Assembly: GCF_918797505.1 (NCBI RefSeq)
Contig: NC_092795.1
Span: 3,815,434-3,879,433, forward strand
From: Bemisia tabaci
Lineage: Eukaryota; Arthropoda; Insecta; Hemiptera; Aleyrodidae
DNA: 64,000 nucleotides
Reading direction: 5' to 3'
The position numbers and the translations under genes were made by a program. This document shows positions 53,816-64,000 of the stretch, in pieces (the stretch's first letter is position 1; each line of letters starts with the position of its first letter). Below the pieces are notes generated by a model. That model searched no databases, was not told the origin of the DNA, and was given only the letters and a program-made list of their open reading frames with translations.

Positions 53816-54440
53816 CATAGTGGAATCATCTCACGTTTGAGAAAAGAGTTAACAAAGCATTGCGCTTATTCCGCCCTTTCATCCCGCCCGGCCATCAAAG
53901 TGAGAATCAATTTATAGATAGTCTGCCGGTGACAAACCGGTACACCCGGCAATATTTTCCGTATAAAGAACTTCAAACGACCCCTTGTGATGACAGCTGC
54001 ACTATGACGTTAAGTTTTACCTGGAGTGTTTTTTATCATTTTCCTTTTTTTTTTTTGCTTTTATCGTACAGTTTTCCGCGCGCCGCTCATTCAGGATGAG
54101 CCGTTTTAGTGTGTCATAAAGTTCGTAGCTTTGCTCGTTTCTGCACAAGTGCTCCTTTTGTCTTTCATTGTCAGCAAAATTTACATGATTCGCGCGGAAA
54201 CCCGTCTGTTCGTGCATTCACCCTCTTCCGACACGGTCAGTGATTTATTCGCTGTGGCAGAGCTCGCAACACTAGTCCTCGACCCTTCGTATTTAAACCA
54301 ATAAATACCGATTGAAAAGTGTTTGAAACCGGTGTTCCTGCCCAGTTTGGTCAGTAGTTACGGACCAGTTGGGTTATTTCAGGTACCAATCGGTCAGTTG
54401 CATGCAAGAGTGCAGGCCATGTGAATTGATTTGAGGGAAT
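53816..54440. other. No gene recognised
   Basis: A T-run lies near 54045. No supported frame or repeat family. Confidence 0.4.
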
Positions 54441-55149
54441 GAATGGCTCAAAAATCACGATAAGCGCGTTAAAAAAGTCTGAAGTACACTCCTAACTTGA
54501 TAATCTGCGCAAGAAATATGCGTTTTTATGCATAGCGCCTCAAATCGATGCTACGGCAGTTACGGGAGACTTACCCGCTAAAGCACATGTGGTGAGATGG
54601 AATTTTATCGACCGGCATGTTAATATTAACATGTTCCTCATACGTTGAAGACCAGTGTGCTTCCTTACGAATTTCGCGCAGAAGCGTCAGCCATGATGAA
54701 TATTGTGCAGCATCGTGGTGGGCAAGGGTTGGATGGAACGAATCTCCTTACGAAATGTTCAAGTGTGCCGTAGTATCGTTTTTGAGTCGGGTAGCTTAAA
54801 AAAACGCATATTTCTTACGCAGATTGCGATGTTAGGAGTGTACTTCAGATTTTCTTGATGCGTTCATTGTGGTGATAGGACAAAATGTCCAAAAATAAAC
54901 GTCCAGAGTAAAAAAGGTCTATGTAAAAAAAAGTGCATGAGCAAAAATATGTCTGAAATGTCTAGCAGTGGTAAAATGGCCCAAAAAAAATGCCCAAATG
55001 TCCGGTGTTACCATAAGTCAAAATTAATATCCAGATATTTGGACATGTTTTAGATGTGGACTTGTTTGACTTCGGACATTTTTGTACTTTGGACTTGTAT
55101 TTTTTGACATTTTGTCCTATTACCAATATTGTGATTTTTGAGCCATTTT
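54441..55149. mobile_element. Family O palindromic element, interrupted
   Basis: Left GAATGGCTCAAAAATCACG, TCTGAAGTACACTCCTAAC and GCGCAAGAAATATGCGTTTT; right inverted AAAACGCATATTTCTTACGC, GTTAGGAGTGTACTTCAGA and, after an insertion, GTGATTTTTGAGCCATT. Rejoined, the two ends are inverse over roughly 90 bp. Confidence 0.75.
54871..55124. mobile_element. Palindromic MITE nested in family O
   Basis: Ends GGTGATAGGACAAAATGTCC and inverse GACATTTTGTCCTATTACC. The interior has many GTCC / GGAC repeats. ATTGT occurs beside both ends, though the full octamers match at only five positions. Confidence 0.75.
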
Positions 55150-55796
55150 CAGTAATAAAAAACTCCTTCTTTCTGCTCTAGCTGAAGTATAAAACGGGCC
55201 CATTTGCGTGGTTTGGAAAATGTTTTTTTTTTCCAAAAATTAAAATTTATTTTGAAATTGCAGGTTGTTTTACCTCAAAGTATTAGCATCTGAAGAATAT
55301 GGGCCTATCAGTCATTATTATATAATTGTCGTTCTCGCATGAGGATCACAATAGTGTTAATAATAATCCAGACCAGTTATTGGACCAAAGAGGTAAATTT
55401 TTGTCCTTCTTTCAAATTTTCGTTTCTTTCAAAATGCTCATACTTCTCGGAATTAGAGCTCTAAGTTTTTTACGGCCGCTGAATGGTACTTTATTTATTT
55501 TCCACTTTTCCCATCAACATATTTGAGTATTTAGTTGATCGGAATCGGTTTGAAAGTGGATGAGAGCAAAACATTTGGATCCTATGGGTGGTGCTGTGAT
55601 AGCCATGACAGTCAGAAATATTAGGATTTATTAGATTTTAGATTTTATTACGATCATCGTGATTTTCGAGCAATATTGCCCCAGAACAGTCTATTCACAC
55701 GGATGTATCTCTTACTTGCAACAGACGCATTCTATTGCGACCTCTTCGTCTTATTTGTAGTGGTGGCTCTAAGACTACGTGCAACGAAGCACACAA
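55150..55796. other. Mostly unassigned
   Basis: About 55131-55205 (GTGATTTTTGAGCC..CTAGCTGAAGT..GGGCCCA) resembles 63582-63655 (GTGATTTTTGATGC..GTAGCTGAAGT..AGGCCCA), a short dispersed repeat. No gene. Confidence 0.4.
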
Positions 55797-56365
55797 AGTC
55801 TACGCTAAGAGAGACGTAACGACAACTCACTAGCAATGTAGAGCGGAGCATTGCAAGTTCACGTCTCGCGCCATGGCGCCTTCAATTTGGCGAACGCAAT
55901 ACGGACATCCATCGAGTACGAATAGTTGTATCTCTGCGCCGTCATCACCGCTCGCCTTTCTCTTGCTCTATTCTCATAACTGGGGCGCGCTTGATCTAAT
56001 ATTCCAAGTGTAACTTATCATATTGAAATGCTCTCTAAGAAGATTCAGCTGCGGTTCTGTGTGCTATGGAACTATTTGACTAATCCTCATTGGATTCACT
56101 TATCATTCCTCATGATTTTGTGCATTCAGTTTATTTAAGCGCTCAGCCGGTAAAAAGCGCTTTGTGATTTCAACCCGTCACTTGGTACGGGGTACACTTG
56201 GTGAAAGGGATATTTTTTTCACGGAAAAAATCGGATTTTCAGTCAGATTTTCAAAATTTGAAAATCAAACATGTCGGTTGACGCATAGAAAAAAGAGGCG
56301 CTTCCACTTTTTGACCAACATAAAATAATCGCGAACGGAGTATAATTTGTTTTTCGATCTTTAGG
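55797..56365. repeat. Dispersed repeat N, long copy
   Basis: GCATTGCAAGTTCACGTCTC, CATGGCGCCTTCAATTTGG, ACGGACATCCATCGAGTAC, then CCAAGTGTAACTTATCATA and TAAAATAATCGCGAACGG. It parallels 35530-36045 closely throughout. Confidence 0.74.
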
Positions 56366-56544
56366 TGAGTAACGCGTATAACGCGTAACCTCTAGTTTGC
56401 TGTACTTCCATAATACGCGAAGGGCACGTTTGATATAATATTTCGAAAGTAAATAATTTCCATTCATCATATTACAGCTCTAAGCACGCCTAAAAATAGC
56501 AGGAAATTCGTGCCAGGAATTCCTCCCGCGCGCTTTGTGGGCTA

Positions 56545-56771
56545 CATTGGAAAAAAAACACATTGGATCTAGAGTCCTGACTCTTAAAAACATCGACAAG
56601 AAAAAATACTCTTGATTCAATCGGATTTTTGCTTAAATCAAGAACCAAGCCTCTTAATTTGAGCGGATTTCCTTTTGATTTAAGCAAAAATCTGATTGAA
56701 TCAAGAGTATTTTTTCTTGTCAATGTTTTCAAGAGTCTGGACTCTAGATCCAGTGTGTTTTTTTTCCAGTG
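56545..56771. mobile_element. CACNG-A-run MITE, family C
   Basis: 227 bp with ends CATTGGAAAAAAAACACATT and inverse TGTGTTTTTTTTCCAGTG. TA is duplicated on both sides. Retains the intact site (AAGAACCAAGCCTCTTAA) used by the 2.26-kb insertion at 26098. Confidence 0.87.
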
Positions 56772-56784
56772 TAGCCTACTTACG

Positions 56785-56869
56785 AATGTTACCGAAAATC
56801 CGTGATTTATCAAAAGGAATTTGGCAACGCCTAAAGGCTCATACGGCATTTTTCCTTATAGCATGGCAG
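56785..56869. mobile_element. Family A, right-end remnant
   Basis: GGAATTTGGCAACGCCTAAAG, CATACGGCATTTTTCCTTA and GCATGGCAG remain. The left half is absent. Confidence 0.68.
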
Positions 56870-57052
56870 TATAGCAATCGAGCTGTTTTTAAAGAAAAAA
56901 AAACTTTGGACAACGACCGTACGATGAATACTCGGCCTGAAAATGCTCAATATTCTGCTCCTGTGCGGTAACTTTTGCGAGCGCTAATGTGCGCCGCACG
57001 CCAGACCATCAGCTACCATTAACGGAGTTACCGCATTGAACGGGACTATTCG

Positions 57053-57172
57053 TCGCTGCTCTAACATAAGAGCGTAGCTCAATTTCCAGGTGAGCTCTGT
57101 TGCCCATATAACTACATGTCTTCCAGGGCTCATATGGGGATGAAGATACGCTGTTTGGTCGGAAGGGCGACG
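57053..57172. mobile_element. Family E palindromic MITE, diverged
   Basis: Left CTCTAACATAAGAGCGTAGC then TCAATTTCCAGGTGAGC; right GAAGATACGCTGTTTGG, TCGGAAGGGCGACGTAT. Confidence 0.62.
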
Positions 57173-57514
57173 TATTGGGCTACTACAAGCTACGAGCTAC
57201 ACGGCCTTCGATAATGGAATACGCTCAGATTTACGAGCAACTGGTGGTCGGGACACGGTGTCCGAGGGCGGCGCCCCCGGCCCCCTACCTGCTCCCGCCA
57301 TCAAAACCACTTCTCACGTCTTCACGCCCCCGACCAAGAGCGGAAAACCCTGTCGTCTTCTGTCGTCCACCCTCCCCGCCCCGCCCCGCCCGCCCCGCAA
57401 TTTAACGATAAATTATGCCCCGTAAAGTGGTCCTGGCACCGAAAAAAAGGAAGAAAAAAAATGAATCTGACTTTGGCGAGAAACGAGGGATCTCTTCGCT
57501 ATGTACTAAAATAA
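57173..57514. other. GC-rich spacer
   Basis: CCCCGCC-rich around 57260-57410. The proline/arginine-rich frame is compositional. No gene. Confidence 0.4.
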
Positions 57515-57810
57515 TACCGCGCTAAGGGAAAACGCCGCACAGTGGATCGAGTCAATAGAAGAGGTCCGACAAAATTTGGAAACTTTAAACGCTTGTATGT
57601 CCGTTCATACAAAGCTTTGAGGTTCTGAAAGTGGTTCCATTGGTTTCCTCGTGCAAATTTCTTCTAGAATCACCCGTAAAAGTTTAAAATGCGACGAAAA
57701 AACCATCAAAATTTGTAATTTTAGTTGAAAATTTAGTGGGCGACCTCTCTGATTGACTCGATCCAGTGAGCACCGTAAGAACATGCACATATCGGCGTTG
57801 CCTGGACGAA
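57515..57810. mobile_element. Family A remnant split by family S
   Basis: TACCGCGCTAAGGGAAAACG before the family S copy and ACCGTAAGAACATGC..GGCGTTGCC after it together read as a diverged family A left arm. The remainder of A is missing. Confidence 0.62.
57538..57770. mobile_element. Transib-like MITE (family S)
   Basis: 233 bp with left end CACAGTGGATCGAGTCAAT (exact CACAGTG heptamer) and right end ATTGACTCGATCCAGTGAG. Flanks CGCCG / CACCG differ at one base. Interior is colinear with 33646-33879. Confidence 0.8.
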
Positions 57811-59136
57811 GGTTCCCGTAATTTCTTCACCTTTTAATTCCCTGACTTTTCCCTGAGTATTTTTACTTTCCCCTGACTCCAAAATTTTCGGATTCCCTGA
57901 CTTTACCTGACATTCGGATGAAATGTCCAATGTGATTTTTTCCCCTTTAAATTACACTCACTTCTACTAAACGCACCTCATAAAATTCCCTAACTTTTTC
58001 AATGCATTCCCTGACCTTCTCGGTTTTACAGACCGCCAGCACCCTGAGAATTGACTCAAACAACTCAATGTTTTACAAGAATACACCTGTGCAATCGTCC
58101 CCCAAAATAAGTCTGATTTTTGCGTGAGATCAGAGGAAAAATCGGTGAAATTTTCAGTTGGCAATGCCAAAGGTTCTCTTCTTAAAAATGTAATTTGCGA
58201 GGGGAAGGGCAACGTAAAAATCTAATTACGTTATTCCGCAAAGAAAACAACGATACTGCCAAATTTTTCCCTAATAAAACATCTGTGTGTGAGTATATTG
58301 GAGTGTTTCCTTCGAAATTAAATTTAATTTTTAGATTAAATTACACTAAACATTTTTCAAGAAAGTACGGAGAAAAAAATTCACAAGTCCTTTGAAAACA
58401 CATTGATTTCGCGCGTTTAGAGGAGAGGCAGTTTCAGAAATATAGCGTTTTAAGACTTAGGGTTTTAGCGGAATCAAGCGGGGGGGGGGGTAATTTCAAA
58501 GCATGAATGAAGAAACGCCTTGTCAGTGATATGCGAATGTTTGTTTGGATCTTTGGGAGATGAGAAACTCACAGCAAATATCTTCGGCAGTGCGATTTTT
58601 TGTTTTGTCAGGAAAAAAAACCTTGTTGGTTCGAAAGACGGAAAAATACTACAAAAAATAGCAGAGCAGCACAAAAATACCAGATAAACAAAATGAAATT
58701 GAAAATGAGAGAGACAGATACGTAATCATAGACAGAAAATTGGACTTTACATGGATTGATTTTCTTTTGTATTCTGCTGACAAGGAAGACTGCTTTGCGG
58801 TCTCTCCCTTATTTTGCATAGGTATATATACTTGAAATGGGGCAATGTAATCATATATTTCAAGAGCCATAACCTGTATGCTAAGCAGTTCCGCGGAAAG
58901 GTAGATAAGGAATCGTGAGGTTTAATGTAATGAAAATAAAGGATTCTGAGAAATTTTCCCACACGCTACATGCTTCGTGTAACGCAAGCCTGATCTTCAG
59001 GTCTATTTTCATTTCACAAGCTTCCGGGAGCGTTTTGCATACCTCCTTTCTACGATGTAATAATTTTATCATAATTATTCCTGTGCGTTGCCGGTCTTTT
59101 AACTGGAAGGAAAGCCAACACAACAAATAATTCGTC
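57811..59136. other. No gene recognised
   Basis: About 57830-58030 has repeated CCCTGACTTT phrases (CCTGACTTTTCCCTGA, CCCTGACTTTACC, CCTGACCTTC). A G-run lies near 58480. AT-rich thereafter. Confidence 0.4.
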
Positions 59137-59415
59137 GTTGCTCTCACGAAAAAGCGTAACTACATCTCAATGTTGCCAAATTTCCCTTCGCAAATTGCAT
59201 TTTTACCAAGAGAATCCCAGGTGTAAAAACTTTACGCCTGGCACGTTACACCTTTACATTTCTAGCTCAGAATTTAACTCATTTTTCTCCTGATCTCATG
59301 CAATATTCAGAAATAATTTGGACAACAATTGCACAGTTACATTCTCGTTAAAAATTGAATCGTTTGAGTGATTCTGGCAACTTTGAAATGGACTTACGTT
59401 CTGGAAACGACGAAT
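59137..59415. mobile_element. Family X element
   Basis: Left TCTCACGAAAAAGCGTAACT, AATGTTGCCAAATTTCCC; right AATGGACTTACGTTCTGG, AAACGACG. The interior has CTCCTGATCTCATGC and GGACAACAATTGCAC. Confidence 0.7.
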
Positions 59416-59735
59416 TTTCTCTGTTTCATCCGAGTTTTTGAAATGCAACGGGTTGGGTACATTTCACAATATGTCACAGAGGAAGCAAGACTTTCCGAGA
59501 AGAGGCTTTTCCCTTCAGTATGATGATACAAAATTCCCAATGACAATGGTGGCAATAAAGTACAATTACACGGTAAAATTATTGCACCTGCATCAAAGAG
59601 CATATGTTGCCTACCTACAAATTGAAGGGGTTCATCTTATGGGAATTTGTAGGAATGACATTGAGTCAAGTTGACATTTTTCTTTGCGTTTACCTACAGC
59701 CTATTTTTCTTAAAAGCGTCAGGTCGCCATTTATC
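59416..59735. other. No recognised feature
   Basis: Unassigned sequence with short frames only. Confidence 0.4.
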
Positions 59736-60254
59736 GTCGATTTCCTCACGGAAAAACGTAACTCTGCAGTGCTAAGGAAAAACACTGTATGAACATTCGA
59801 GAGTTGCCAAATTTCCCTTGACAGAACATTCATTTTTGACAACATTCGTGAATACATTTTCCTTGAAATTTTCAGATGCATTAGATTAAATTGCGTATAA
59901 AATCGTCTAAAAATTTTGGAAAATAATATTCGAAATTTCCCCAGTAAATTTGGTTTTTATCGGAGGAAACTTGGCAACGTCTGAAGGCTCATACGGCGTT
60001 CTTCCTTAGCTTGGCAGAACTAAAGTTCAATGAAGCCAAATTTTCATTCGCAAATTGCATTTTTACCAGGAAAATCTTGGGAATTTCTAGCTGAGAATGT
60101 GTTCTGATCTTAGACGAAAATCAAAGAAAATTTCGACAAAAATTGCACACGTTCAATACGTACACGTACATGCTTATAAAAATGGAATTGTTAGAGTCAA
60201 TTTTCGAAGCTTGGAATGCAGCTACGTTCCTTCGTTCAGCAAACGTCGATATTG
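59736..60254. mobile_element. Family X, interrupted by family A
   Basis: Left TCGATTTCCTCACGGAAAAA, CGTAACT; resumes AACTAAAGTTCAATGAAGCC and ends GCTACGTTCCTTCGTTCAGC, AAACGTCGAT. The break is the family A copy at 59764. Confidence 0.75.
59764..60017. mobile_element. Family A MITE nested in X
   Basis: Ends CTGCAGTGCTAAGGAAAAAC and CCTTAGCTTGGCAG. AACT is duplicated exactly (59760-59763, 60018-60021). Confidence 0.9.
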
Positions 60255-60285
60255 ACCAAGCGATTTAAAATATATCTCAGAAAAC

Positions 60286-60438
60286 CTAGAGGACGACCTT
60301 CCAAACCGCGGATTGATAGAATGAGGCAGGAAATGAGGAGATGCGATTGACATTGAAGATGGCAGGATCGCGCTCAGTGGCTGCTAGGGGTCACAGAGCG
60401 CATAGAAGCGCCACAAGAGCGGCATGGTAGCGTAGTAG
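60286..60438 (+). pseudogene. Non-LTR retrotransposon RT tail fragment
   Basis: Translation gives RGRPSKPRIDRMRQEMRRCD, stop, H, stop, RWQDRAQWLLGVTERI. The GRP..K motif, an amphipathic stretch and a DRAQW-type motif are the usual end of the LINE polymerase, matching the tail at 47.9-48.1 kb in kind. Two in-frame stops show decay. Only the extreme C-terminus is present, and nothing upstream in this copy is recognised as reverse transcriptase; the family X element occupies that side. Confidence 0.7.
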
Positions 60439-61099
60439 TACGTAAAATATATCGTAATTTTCTGGTGAAAATTTGCAACTTTATTTCAATGTTCCCGTTG
60501 CAAAATGCTAGTTAAGTTCTGTCACGGATTGCCGCGACCCAATTTGCCCGAAACATGAATTTGTGAGTTTAGTTGCCGGAGGCGTCAAGTCGGTTGAGCG
60601 TATTCAACGGCGTGGCACCGCGAGAGTAGTTTTAAATTATTGCAGCGGAACAAACATCTTCATACGGCGCGGATATAAAACGTGTCATTCAGGTGAAATA
60701 TTACAGCGCCCCTATCCACCTACGATCAGTGTGCGGTGAGGAACCCCGTCGCTTGTGCCTTTTCGTAGACACCCCATTTTCCTTAACGGTCTGCGGAAAC
60801 GTAGCCGCGGAGTTCGTATATTCGAATGTGCTAGTGCTTGCTCGGGTGCAACACCCACACATTTGCATGCAAAATCTAAGAGTGTTAAGAACGTGGAGAT
60901 TTTAATAGAGATACCGAGTTACTCTGTCGTCTGTCCGCAAACTCAGCCATATTCTTATTTCGCGTTTTAGATCCTCCTTCTGATTATAAAGCTCTTCGAA
61001 AGTAGGAAAAGTCGAAAAATGTGTTCCGGAGACAGGACAGAACAAGTGAGAAGATCTGGCACCCGTATTCTTGCCCATTTTTTGAGCAGTTCTTTTTTC
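60439..61099. other. No gene recognised
   Basis: Two overlapping plus-strand frames of about 70 residues lie at 60693-60970, moderate in GC. No family recognised and no splice pattern is convincing. Confidence 0.35.
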
Positions 61100-61215
61100 T
61101 AGGCTCCATATACTTACTTACCCTACTTACATATAGACGTACTTCCTATACTTTCTACTATACTTACTACTATACTTACTTACTATATTTACTTATATAC
61201 TTACTTACCCTATAT
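61100..61215 (+). repeat. TACT/TACTTA microsatellite
   Basis: Imperfect repeats of TACTTAC and TATACTTACT over about 115 bp. Confidence 0.85.
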
Positions 61216-61539
61216 ACTTGAGGTCAAGGGAGTTTTAGAAGAGCTCTTGAAATCATTGAAAGATAATTTGTACGCAATTTGTCTGATTAGATGCAAATAA
61301 GAATTTAGCGGAAATTCTGGTAGAAATTTTGGTAAAAATCTCCGTGAGGGTAAAATTCGCGAAACATTATCCGAAAGATCCGTCTGTTTCAATTTCCTTG
61401 ACGTTTCGCTGACCCGAAAACCTCTTGCAAAATAAAATTCTCCGACCTGCCGAACTTTTTGCGGATTCCTTGATTTCCCTGACATTTCCCGGTTTTCCCG
61501 GTTTCTAGACCCCCCTTCAAATTTTCAGGTAGGTGTCAA

Positions 61540-61680
61540 CCTACAATTCACAAAACTCGCCGTGTAATTTTCATGTGTTTTGTATATTTTATAGTGGTGC
61601 ATCATGTGTAATTCCCTTCAAGGACTCGTTTCCAAAGTTATACGGCTGAATTTTACTCGAGGTTGGGAAAAATTCGTCGC
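61540..61680. repeat. Dispersed repeat Z, copy 2
   Basis: Shares TGTAATTTT, TTCAAGGA, TTTCCAAAGTTA and TTTACTCGAGGTTGG in order with 20440-20640. Confidence 0.5.
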
Positions 61681-61683
61681 TTG

Positions 61684-61797
61684 GCTGACAAAAGGGCGTA
61701 ACCACACATTGAGATGAGCCCGGAAAAGCATTGCGTTAAATGGAAGACAGGGCTTATCGCGAAATGCAGTAACGTATCTATGTCAGGAGGGCGACGA
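61684..61797. mobile_element. Family E, diverged
   Basis: GCTGACAAAAGGGCGTAACC, CATTGAGATGAGCCC; right ATGCAGTAACGTATCTATG, TCAGGAGGGCGACG. Confidence 0.6.
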
Positions 61798-61812
61798 ATC
61801 GTCCTATATAAC

Positions 61813-61942
61813 ATATCGTTGCCCCTCTGACGTAAGGACGTATCTCGATTTCCACATGAGCCGCGGAAAGTATAGAGTTATACAGAGAACAGGGTTCACG
61901 TGTAAATTGAGATACGCCCTTACGCCAGAGGAGCGACGATAT
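61813..61942. mobile_element. Family E palindromic MITE, best copy
   Basis: Ends ATATCGTTGCCCCTCTGACG and inverse ACGCCAGAGGAGCGACGATAT. Arms continue TAAGGACGTATCTCGATTT / AAATTGAGATACGCCCTTA. 130 bp, with a ~45-bp central loop. Confidence 0.82.
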
Positions 61943-62042
61943 GACGTTATTTTGAAGGCTTCCTCAAAACTCTTTTAATCCCAATGTAAAGGATATGGGG
62001 CCTCTTCAAGGAGAGGGGCTCTCTGAGGGGCGACTATGAATA

Positions 62043-62552
62043 CTGCCGTGCTAAGGAAGAACGCCGTATGAACCTCCAGGCGTTGCCAAATTCCCTCTGA
62101 TAAAATACGAACTTATTGGGGCAATTGTAAGTGGACCGAGTTAAACAGAAAGGAACCAAGCCACATCAGCTATTGCCAAATTTAATTGGGCAATTTAATT
62201 TTTTACATGAAAACGGTAGGGCAGATTTTCGTGCAAATTTCAGTGAATTTTCTCCCTCGTACGAAGCAAATTCCTCATCATTTTCACAGAAATCTGCACA
62301 AACATCCTTTCATAAAAAATTGAATTGCCCACTTAATTTTGGCAACAGCTGATGTGGCTTGGTTCCTTTCTGTTAAACTCGGTCCAAGTATTCTCCTTCC
62401 AATTTTTCAGACTATTTTGTTCGCAATTTAATCTAAAATATCCGAAAATTTTGAGGGAAAATATGCTTAAATTTCGTTGAAAATACATGTTTTATCCGGG
62501 GAAATTTGGCAACTCTCGAGTGCTCATACGACGTTCTTCCTGAGGACGGGAG
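62043..62552. mobile_element. Family A MITE, interrupted by family D
   Basis: Left CTGCCGTGCTAAGGAAGAAC, right GTTCTTCCTGAGGACGGGAG. The body is normal once the 263-bp family D element is set aside. Flanks AATA / AGTA. Confidence 0.87.
62133..62395. mobile_element. Family D palindromic MITE nested in A
   Basis: 263 bp with ends GGACCGAGTTAAACAGAAAG and inverse CTTTCTGTTAAACTCGGTCC. Arms of about 65 bp (GAACCAAGCCACATCAGCT and inverse). AAGT is duplicated exactly (62129-62132, 62396-62399). Confidence 0.92.
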
Positions 62553-63065
62553 AGTAGGGCCCTAAATAAGGGGGATGGGATGGCGTCCCGCGGGGTTATT
62601 TTCATCCTATTTCCCGGCGCGGCGTCTTGGGGGTGTTATTGTGCGGATGCAGGCGAGGGCTCGGAAGGTGACGTCATTCCAGCTGGACAGTCAAGATAAA
62701 CATTCAATGCGAGATTGGACGGGGGGGAAATTCAATCTTGGAAAAAAGCGCGGAGGGATAATCGGCGACAGCCTCACGGAACACTCGCACTTTTGATCCT
62801 GGCGCGTCGCCGGCGCGGGTGCACGCGGCATAAATCCCGGATTTACGTAAGGAGGACGTTGGGTTTACGTCGTTCTTATCGGGAGGGGGACGGGAGCTCC
62901 TTCGAGCTAAGCCCCTCGGCTTAGGTCCCACTTTGTTTCCATGATCTGTAGCGCTGTACCTTTTAGGATTACTTTTACTTCCGTGGAAAATTCGCGGTTT
63001 CGATTATCGGGAACTCTAGATTGAGCACGTCGCCGGGCTGCCGGGTGTCTGTTAAAACCATCGCG
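62553..63065. other. GC-rich spacer, no gene recognised
   Basis: CpG-rich, about 62570-62920, with overlapping frames on both strands that show no domain. Confidence 0.35.
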
Positions 63066-63447
63066 CACGGAGAAAAAAACCTCGTGCGTGGAACCCGAAG
63101 TTTAGGTCATCTGGATCTCTCAAGTTTTCGGGTTGAGCATCTTAACACTTTAGGTCTAGCTGTCGAGGTTCGGATCACACATCTGAAACTTCAGTTTTTA
63201 CATCTCAAGTACTTCGGTTTTCAGATCCGAAAAACTTCGGTTCTCACATCTGAAGTACTTCAGATGTAAAAACTGAAGTTTCAGATGTGAAAACCAAAGT
63301 ATACTTCAGATGTAAAAACTGAAATTTCAGGTGTGTGATCCGAACCCCGACAGCTAGACCTATAGTGTTCAGATGCTCAATCCGAAAACTTCAGAGATCC
63401 ATACGACCTAAACTTCGGGTCCCACGCACGAGGTTTTTTTCTCCGTA
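63066..63447. mobile_element. CACGG-A-run element Q, multi-level palindrome
   Basis: 382 bp with left CACGGAGAAAAAAACCTCGT and right inverse CACGAGGTTTTTTTCTCCGT. Arms of well over 100 bp (ACCCGAAGTTTAGGTC, TTTTCGGGTTGAGCATCT, TAGGTCTAGCTGTCG and inverses). The centre is filled with CATCTGAAGTACTTCAGATG-like nested palindromes. No 2-bp duplication is seen (CG left, AG right). Confidence 0.82.
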
Positions 63448-63792
63448 AGTAGTATACCGTTCGGTTAAAATAATCAACGATAAACAGAGCCCCAGTCCAT
63501 TTTTTCTAACTTCAAGTACCCGCAGTCCTGCACCTAAAGTTCCATCCCTCCTCAACCCTTCCCTTTCTTAATACGCTCATCGTGATTTTTGATGCATTTC
63601 CCATGGGATAAAACTCAGATTTTGCTGTAGCTGAAGTTTTCAACAGGCCCACCATAGGCACGTCTAAAAAACTTAAGTTGGTCAAGCCCTAGATAAAATA
63701 CGAATCCCTACCCTTCCATGATTTCCTTTAGGGTTGAAGAGTTGCGTGGCATTTCGACGGAGAAGAGGACTCCCGTGTACTTCTCGACAATG
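63448..63792. other. Mostly unassigned
   Basis: About 63582-63655 matches the short repeat at 55131. No gene. Confidence 0.4.
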
Positions 63793-64000
63793 CTGCTCTC
63801 CTAAAGAAGAACTCCGTATGAACATTCAGGCGTTGCCAAATTCCTTTTGATAAAACACGAATTTCCTGATCAACTAATGAATATTTTTCTTCCGGTTTTT
63901 CTGATAATTTTGCTCGCGATCCCGCCGAAGAGTCCTGAAAATTTCAAGGAAAAATATTTATAATTCCTTCAAAAATAAACATTTTATGGAAGGAAACTTG
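63793..64000. mobile_element. Family A MITE, cut by window edge
   Basis: Left CTGCTCTCCTAAAGAAGAAC and body through the AAGGAAACTTG block of the right arm. The final ~45 bp lie beyond the window. Confidence 0.82.

Overview
This 64 kb window looks like intergenic or intronic DNA from an insect-like arthropod genome. The main hint is two internal arrays of the pentamer TTAGG, the usual insect telomere unit, in an AT-rich background packed with short palindromic transposons. I cannot name the species. I found no intact protein-coding gene, no operon-like layout, no rRNA and no CRISPR array. The only coding traces I can defend are two decayed tails of non-LTR retrotransposon reverse transcriptase (47.4-48.1 kb and 60.3-60.4 kb) and one weak candidate exon on the minus strand (15.3-15.6 kb).

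The content is dominated by non-autonomous DNA transposons (MITEs). Termini and target-site duplications (TSDs) sort many of them. (1) hAT-like elements start CAGTG/CAGGG with 8-bp TSDs: CTACAGGA, GACGAAAT, ATAACGCT and GTCGGAAA are all exact. (2) One piggyBac-like element is bounded by TTAA, 7.6-8.3 kb. (3) A CACNG-plus-A-run group, possibly CACTA/Mirage/Chapaev-like, has 2-bp TSDs in seven of nine copies. (4) A Transib-like family has CACAGTG termini, the heptamer of V(D)J recombination signals, and 5-bp CGCCG duplications (33.6, 51.4, 57.5 kb). (5) A GGAC-terminated group has 4-bp AT-rich TSDs. (6) A very common ~252-bp palindrome, family A, has 4-bp TSDs and at least 14 full or partial copies. 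Further palindromic families (E, F, H, J, K, M, N, O, P, S, U, V, W, X, Z) recur two or more times; their letters are used only in this report.

Layout. 0-7 kb: mixed MITEs and a duplication around a hairpin element. 7-12 kb: hAT-like, piggyBac-like, P and H elements. 12-25 kb: scattered palindromes, a tRNA-like sequence, GC hairpin cluster and candidate exon. 25-28.5 kb: a 2.26-kb element with a CpG-rich core nested in a smaller MITE. 29-35 kb: nested elements, ~240-bp tandem repeats and a Transib-like copy inside family E. 35-42 kb: long dispersed repeat N, a ~270-bp duplication, and element P with a nested hAT MITE beside a fold-back element carrying TTAGG arrays. 42-50 kb: sparse, with H and the interrupted LINE. 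50-64 kb: dense nesting.

The elements do not form a pathway. What connects them is insertion into one another: at least ten nested insertions can be read, most with matching TSDs, and they order the relative ages of the families. Where I say nothing was seen, no recognised repeat, RNA gene or convincing coding frame was found by eye.
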